Shown here: in pieces, positions 57,301-64,000 of the stretch
How positions within the stretch are numbered: the first letter of the stretch is position 1
Layout: each line of letters begins with the position of its first letter
NCBI GenBank assembly: GCA_024529925.1
Contig: JAFEUB010001195.1
Span: forward strand, 486,001 to 550,000
Direction of reading: 5' to 3'
DNA from: Ophthalmolycus amberensis
Taxonomy: Eukaryota > Chordata > Actinopteri > Perciformes > Zoarcidae
Length of the DNA stretch: 64,000 nt
Notes under the pieces: model-generated
Database searches by the model: none
Told to the model about the DNA's origin: nothing
Seen by the model: only the letters and a program-made list of their open reading frames with translations
Program-made: the position numbers and the translations under genes

Positions 57301-60300
57301 ATGTATGTGCCCACCTTCTCATTTTACCTCCCACTGTCACACACACACACGCACACTTCTGGAAAGCTCTTTATCACAAACCTTCCCCATAAGTCTGTCC
57401 TGTGGGAAGCTGTTGAGGTTCCTCCCATGGTGGTGTCCTCTGGTCTTTTCTCATGCTGAGCGGTGAAACACATCCTCTCATTAGCCACCAAGACCTGACA
57501 TCCAACACCAGTCAGTCTAAAGCTCTAAACAGCCTATTGAAGTCAGGGAGTTATCTCAAAGCTCAGCTATAGCATCAGTCTGGAAAGTGAAAAGGTGGAG
57601 GAGACACACATACACACAGACCCCCAGGGAAATGATCTAATGTCCAGCACACACACACAGTCAGCAGCACTCACACCTATTTACTCCAATGAAGTGGTGA
57701 GTGCAAAGAGGTTTATTACGAAAGACTGGAGTCAAATCTCAGGATCTTTTTGAGGGCTTTCAAACAATAGAAGGTGAATTGTATGTGAGTCTGCTGTAAA
57801 TTCACTGACCAATATAAACTCTGCTGTTTTCCGCATAACCGTTCTTCTTTTCCCCTAATTCAGCAAGATTTGAAATGTATTCCACCCTTTTATGTCCTCC
57901 ATATTCATTGTGTTTTAATGTCTAATTCCGTTCCCCCAGTCCCCTGTGCTCCGGCTAATCCTCACACCATTCACAGTTGCTCCAGCAACGTGATCGTCTA
58001 TAACTGGCAGCCCACCAACAACACCCGCTACTACGTGGCGACGTCTGTGGACAAAACTGGCAAGGTGACCGAGTGCAGGACGACAGAGAACACGTGTTAC
58101 TTCACTAATACGGGCTGTGGTCAGTACTACACGTACACCGTGTACGGCGTCAGCACTGATTGTAACACCGAAGTCAGCCAACCTGAGTTTGTCCGGACCT
58201 GTGAGTAGGACTTGATTTGTTTACATAGACGGCAAAAATAATGTCTTTGTTATTTTCTTAAATTCTCATAATTTTGGTCGTATTAAATATTTGTCTTATT
58301 GTCAACAAATCCCATGAAAAGACTCTTCATTATTATCCAAAAAATATTAAAAATAAATGAATGAGCCACACCATGCAGTGACATGCTCCTTTATTATGAT
58401 GAACATGGGCACTGTAGTTTATTTTAGTCCCACATACATGCCCTGCCTGCTAGATTTAATAGAGCAGTGTGTATTACTCCACAGCTGAAAATAGTCAACT
58501 AATGCACTTTTCTTCCAGTGTAAAAAAACGTTTGCCATAAACTACAGTGCCCAGCTGTTTTGGGAATTTATTTAGCATTAAAACAATAATATAATCAAAT
58601 TTAGTAAAAGTTTTGTGGAACAGGTAGTACTGCTGTACACAAAATGTTTGATCTTTGACTGACTTGAATTTAACCTATTATTGATGATATACAATTATTA
58701 ACCTTGATCTGCATAATCACTGTGCTATTTTAAATATATTAATAAAACGTATCATAACTAATAACTGAATATGATGAGGCCAATCATTTACTACAGTATT
58801 GGCACGCTCGTTCTCACATAGCACTTTAGTTTTTAATATTTACACGGAATCAATGTGGCATCTTGTAGGAAGGCAAAAGAAGAGAGTAAGTCTTTATTTA
58901 TGTCCCTCCTTTCCTCCAGCTCCATGTCTACCAACAACCGTAAAGACCGGAGCTGGTTGTCACTCCGACATTTTACTCACCACCTGGGATTCTGCTGCTG
59001 GAGCTCTTTCCTACACGGTGGAGGCACAGGGGAACACTGGAGAAATCTTCAACTGCACCTCCTCCTCCAACAGCTGCGCGGTGACCGGGGTGCCGTGTGG
59101 TGAACACCTCAGTGTGTGGATCACCGCCTCCAATGACAACTGCTCCACTAACAGGGTGCTGGGAGATGTTGCTCAGACTGGTATGTATTGGGGGACTCTG
59201 TTAGACACTTACTGATCTCATTGATGTTCTGGTATTCTGACTTTATTAATGGGGTATTTGACTTAAACACAAACCTTTCCCATCTCTCCAGTTCCCTGTG
59301 GCCCTATGAACTTCTCCGCATCAGTGGACTGCAGCCAAGACTCTGTTCTAGCCAACTGGACGGTGAGCATCGGTGCTATAGTCTACGTCGCCATCGCTGA
59401 GGACCAAAATGGGAATTTGCACAGCTGCAATTCAATGGGCAACAACTGCTTGATCGAAGGCCTGAGATGCGGAGAGAATTACACTGCCAGCGTCATCGGC
59501 ACCAATCTAGAGTGCAACAGCAGCGCCAGCGAGGAGGTCAGCTTTATGACAGGTAGGTCAGACGGTTGGATTGCTCTGGTTATTCATCTCCTTCTCGTTT
59601 TTACAAACATATGTTCAAAAATGTTCCAAAATCTGATGCACTGCGCATCTAATTGACTAAATCCTCTGCCTGTCCATCAGCTCCTTGTCCTCCAACCATC
59701 GTTGAGGCATTCAGAGATTGTGACGCCAATCACGCTCTAATAGTCTGGCAGAACGATGGGCGCACAGGCCTCTACACAGCAACCATGGAGGATCAGAGCG
59801 GAGCTCGGCTCAACTGTACCAGCAACACGGTCAACAACTGCAAAATCACCTCTCTGCCCTGTGGAAAGAGATACACCGTCACTGTCACCTACAATGATGG
59901 ATACTGTCCGTCCACCTCCACGCCCATCAACCTGAACTCAGGTAGGAAAGTAAGAGGGGTCGAACTGTTTCTGTCTGGAAGAGTAATGAATATTACAAAT
60001 AACTTATGACGTCTGGTCGCCTCTCCTTTTAGTGCCGTGCGGTCCTGAGGATGTGAGGGCCAGCGTGGCCTGCGTCACCGGCGAGCTGACGGTCACCTGG
60101 AACATCTCAGTTCCTGCAGAGAACTACACGACATTCATATCTAGAGGAATGGGTCAGACTCTGTACTGTAACTCCACAGAGACACAGTGCACCATGGGCG
60201 GGTTGTTGTGTGGAAGCACCTACGATGTGACCGTCTTCTCTGTCACCGGGACGTGCTTCAGTCTGCCCAGCACAGAGGGCACAGTGCAAACATGTGAGAA

Positions 60301-63300
60301 AGGCCGATTTATCTTCTGTAAGGTTGTAGACTCAGCAGCGGGACTTTCCTTGAGGGCAGTCTCAAAATTTCTCCTGCATCTTTATTTCCCTCCAGTGCCG
60401 TGTCCTCCCACCAACGTCACGGCCGTGCACGCATGTGCTCCGAATCCTGTTCCTGTGTCATGGGTGGCCAGTGAAAGCGCCAAATACTACACTGCTGTCG
60501 CTGTGAGTGGCGGAGGTCACAGGTCAGAGTGCATGACCAATACAACTTCCTGCAGCCTCCCTGGACTCCAGTGTGGAGATGTTTACACCATTGGTGTGTC
60601 AGGAGCTGATGACAACTGTACAAGTCCACTGAGTGACGCTGTGTCTTTGAACACAGGTAACACGACACTGACCGCCAGCGAGACTTAAATGAACATGTCA
60701 TTCATAAAGACTTATGAATACGGTTTGATTTGTTTCCCTCTCCAGAGCCTTGTTCTCCCTCTAATGTATCCAGCCAGCTGATGTGTAGGGCTGCCACCGC
60801 GCAGGTGTACTGGCCCCCCAGTGCAAATGCAGTGAGCTATGCAGTGAACGCCACCAGCAACGGAGAGACCCTCACCTGCAGCAGCTTCAGCCCCAACTGC
60901 ACGCTGAGTAACCTGGTCTGTGGCCAAGCGTACGACATCGTTGTGACTGCCACTGACGGCACTTGTGTCAGCAACTTCAGTGCCCCCTTCAGACAAGACC
61001 AAGGTACTGAGAGAGAGGTCTGCTCTTTAGCCAAGACAGTAGATAAAGAAGAGGGAAATTCAAGCTTATAAGAGTGAGCTTGATGAGTGGAGCTGCCAGC
61101 TGCCAGCTGTAACACAATGTATTAAAGGAATAGTTTGACATTTTGGGGGATAATTATGGTTATTCATCTCCCTTCCTTGTTCTTGCAATAAATGGAGGAA
61201 CTAAAAACATGCTTTAGCTCACTTGACTCCAGAAAGCCACTGCAAGCTGCCAAGAAATAGTCTTCCACATAAAACCACAACTTATCGTTTTTTTTTGTAT
61301 GGAATACACAAACAAGGTATAATGTGACTAATTCACATTGCGTTCTGTCTCTGTTAGTACCGTGCGCTCCAGAGGACTTCAGGACGGAGCTGATATGTGG
61401 AACCAATGACGCGACGGCCAGCTGGAACACTTCTGCTGTGCCCCTCAACTACAGTGTCGCCGCCATGCCGCTGGCCGGAAACATCAGTTCGGTCACGTGC
61501 CACACTAGCAGTGCCAGCTGTAGGCTGAGTGGTCTTCAGTGTGGACTGAGTTATAATGTCTCTGTCAAAGCTTCCTCTGGCAGCTGCAGTGGACCATATA
61601 GTCTCCCACGGACTGTTCAGGCCGGTAATAAAGACGACGCAAGGATGATGATTTTCATGAACTTTGTTTTGTTACTTTGGTGTATTTCATGCAGTGATAT
61701 CTTCCTCCAGCACCCTGCCCCCCTGACAGCCTGACAGCAGCGACAGACTGTGGCACAAACTCTCTTCAGGCCTCATGGAACGCCTCTCTTGGTGCCACCT
61801 CCTACACAACGACAGTGACGGGCCCCGGTGGCTTCTCTAAAACCTGCTCCACGTCCAACCTCACATGCTCTGTCTCCGGCCTGCAGTGTGCCAGTCAGTA
61901 CAACGTCACGGTGGCATCCCAGGGCAACTGCAACAGCTCACAGAGTCAAACCGCTCTGACAACAGGTTTCCTTTAAAATATTTGTTTACATTTATTGGAA
62001 AGCATTCTCTTGGACTTGGATCGCATGATGTGACGCATGTCCTCTCTTTACCTCTTCCACCAGGACCATGTGATCCTGTCAATGTGACCGGTGTCCTCCA
62101 GTGTGGTTCGGACGCGGCCACGGTGTCCTGGGAAGCTGCTGCCGGGGCCGTGCGCTACACTGTACGCGCTCGAGAGGACAGCTCTCAGCATTATACTTCC
62201 TGTAGGAGCAGTACGACTTCCTGTCAGCTGAACCAGCTGAAGTGCGGAAAAGTTTACAACTTGACTGTGATGGCTGAGGATGCCACCTGTAACAGCACTG
62301 GAAGCATCAGTGCAACCCTGATGACAGGTGGAAAAGAGAAAACCCGGAGAGACTGCAAAGAGAAAATAGATTTTTATTTTTCATGGCTTTGTAAACCACT
62401 AACTCATTCTCCCTTTCATCTCTCCATCTCAGCTCCTTGCTCTCCCTCGATCCAGAACAGCAGCCTGATCTGTGGCACCAATTCTTCCTCTCTGTCATGG
62501 AGGCCGATGGCCGATGCCACAGGTTACGTAGTTAATGCGACAGCTACAAACGGGCACACAGTTTCGTGCAGCTCGGCCACTGCTACATGCAACCTGACAG
62601 ATCTCCTGTGCAGTGAAACCTACACGACCACAATCATTGCACGAGGAAGCCAGTGTGACAGTGCACCTGGCTCCGGCAACAACATTAGCACGGGTGAGAG
62701 CATTAAGGTATATGTGGGAAAAAGGAATTTCTTGCTTTCTGGTAAACCCACATCTATATACCGTTTCTTCTGCTTTCTTTTCAGCCCCCTGTTCTCCAGC
62801 AATATTATCTAAGCAATACACGTGTGGCACCAACACAGCAGTGTTCAGTTGGACTGACCCTGTGGGACGCCTCGGCTTTCTGGCTCTGGTAGCAGGAGGA
62901 GGGTATCAGGATACCTGCCAGACTACAAATACCAGTTGTGCGTTTCAAAATCTTCCCTGTGGCTTGGATTTCAATTTGACAGTTCAAGCTCAGGGGGCGC
63001 AATGCAACAGCACCCCAAGTGTCAGTGAATCTATTGAAACAGGTAATACTTCCACCAATGTAACGCTTATAAACACTGACTGATGATCATGAGGTTGTTC
63101 CACGCTGCTAAATAGTCCAGCACATAAAAATGAGATTTTTTACATATAAAAAAAAACAAGATATGATGTGATAATTTGTGATGCTTAGAGGCTTTAGAGC
63201 ACCAGGCTAGCTGTTTCCCCCTGCTTCCAGTCTTTGTGCTAAGCTAAGCTAACCGGCTGTCCGCTCCATCATATCAATCTTCTCATCTAACTCTTGGCAA

Positions 63301-64000
63301 AAAAGCAGAGAAGCGAATTTCTTAAAAAAGTCAGACAATTGGCTAACTGCTGAACCTGACAAAGTGTCAGTTGATGCACTGTATGTTGATAACTACTTTG
63401 TCTTTTGTCCTTTTCCCTCCCCAGTCCCTTGTGCCCCGCAGGATGTGAGCGCCACACTGGTCTGTTTCAATCACTCAGCCCTGGTCTCGTGGGTAGGAAG
63501 CCCCAGTGCAGTAGGATACAATGTGACAGCGACGGGCCAGAACGGACACACACACCACGGCCACACCGACACTTCCAGCTCTCAGCTAACTGACATCCAC
63601 TGCGGTGAAACCTATGGCATCACGGTAACGCCATACTCCAAGACATGCACAGGAAGCCCGAGTGCAGTTTACAGCTTTGAAGCAGGTGCAGAAAGACTTG
63701 AAGTTAGATATCCATGTTATACCACAAAAATATACTTACCGGTACATTTCAGCTCAGAGAGACAACATCAAACCCTATTGTTCTTCCCTCATCTCCAGGT
63801 CTTTGCGCTCCAAGTAACGTCTCCGTGTCTGCAGCGTGTGAGGACAGCGCTGTCTCTTGGTCTAATGTAACAGGGGCTGAGATGTACACAGCAATAGCAA
63901 CTGCAGATGATGGACACAATCACACTTGCAGCTCAAACTATTCCTGCTCATGCAATTTCACTGACCTACACTGTGGGGAAACCTATGCTGTTACTGTTGT
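54346..64000 (+). CDS. FNDC7-like protein with at least 18 FN3 domains (3' partial)
   Basis: Tandem paralogue of the upstream fndc7 gene. Signal-peptide exons 54346-54399 (MDKMWMLYSSVILLSVIQ) and 54491-54512 are followed by FN3 exons 55267-55527, 55621-55887, 56064-56333, 56951-57211, 57940-58200, 58920-59180, 59292-59552, 59681-59941, 60033-60293, 60396-60656, 60746-61003, 61358-61624, 61711-61965, 62064-62327, 62433-62693, 62785-63042, 63425-63685 and 63799 onward. All are phase 1-1 and most are exactly 261 bases. The first three domains lack the cysteine set and pair with domains 1-3 of the upstream gene. Most later domains carry six cysteines: a PC.P start, one in the B strand, two in a C.....C loop, one in L.CG..Y and one near the end. 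NxS/T sequons are dense, and no membrane segment is seen so far. No stop or frame break occurs, so it looks functional; its function is unknown. Confidence 0.85.
61127..61290. mobile_element. Family A-related repeat fragment
   Basis: Contains taaaggaatagtttgacatt and agccaagaaatagtcttcca, words from the same fish repeat group as 48532-48895. It accounts for the unusual length (354 bp) of the intron 61004-61357. Confidence 0.55.
63170..63312. mobile_element. Truncated family A copy
   Basis: Contains tgtttccccctgcttccagt, ctaagctaagctaaccggct and tcaatcttctcatctaactc, matching the right half of the 48532-48895 element. It lies in the intron 63043-63424, which is long (382 bp) for this array. 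Confidence 0.65.

Overview
This window looks like nuclear DNA of a percomorph (spiny-rayed) teleost. It carries vertebrate genes split by short GT-AG introns, many of them 80-110 bp, with abundant CA/GT microsatellites and fragments of DNA transposons of a kind common in fish genomes. I see no bacterial, viral, rRNA, tRNA or CRISPR features.

Layout, left to right: (1) the 3' two-thirds or so of camsap2 (+, 11 exons, stop at 6729, long 3' UTR to about 9 kb); (2) wdr47 complete (+, 11337-19683, 16 coding exons, 915 aa); (3) gpsm2/LGN (-, 25197-21648, 13 coding exons), convergent with wdr47; (4) a 6 kb gene-poor stretch ending in a likely divergent promoter; (5) an AKNA-family gene, aknad1-like (+, 31200-39706, 21 coding exons, 1354 aa); (6) a dead PIF/Harbinger transposase (-, about 40.15-41.0 kb); (7) two tandem fndc7-type genes (+), the first complete with 9 FN3 exons (43674-50770), the second with at least 18 FN3 exons and running off the right edge (54346-64000+).

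The order wdr47, gpsm2, aknad1, fndc7 resembles the human 1p13.3 neighbourhood; camsap2 is at 1q32 in human. The first four genes share a theme: CAMSAP2 binds microtubule minus ends, WDR47 is reported to work with CAMSAPs, LGN positions spindles through NuMA/dynein, and AKNA-family protein acts at centrosomes. The fndc7 genes encode predicted secreted proteins made of cysteine-bearing, sequon-rich FN3 domains, each encoded by one symmetric phase 1-1 exon.

Two conserved genes carry a one-base insertion that breaks the frame (camsap2 near 2269-2272, gpsm2 at 22404). Every other complete gene sums to an intact frame, so these are either assembly errors or real lesions and should be checked first. 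Exon edges were called by eye from splice consensus, phase and protein similarity recalled from memory; 5' UTR exons are tentative.
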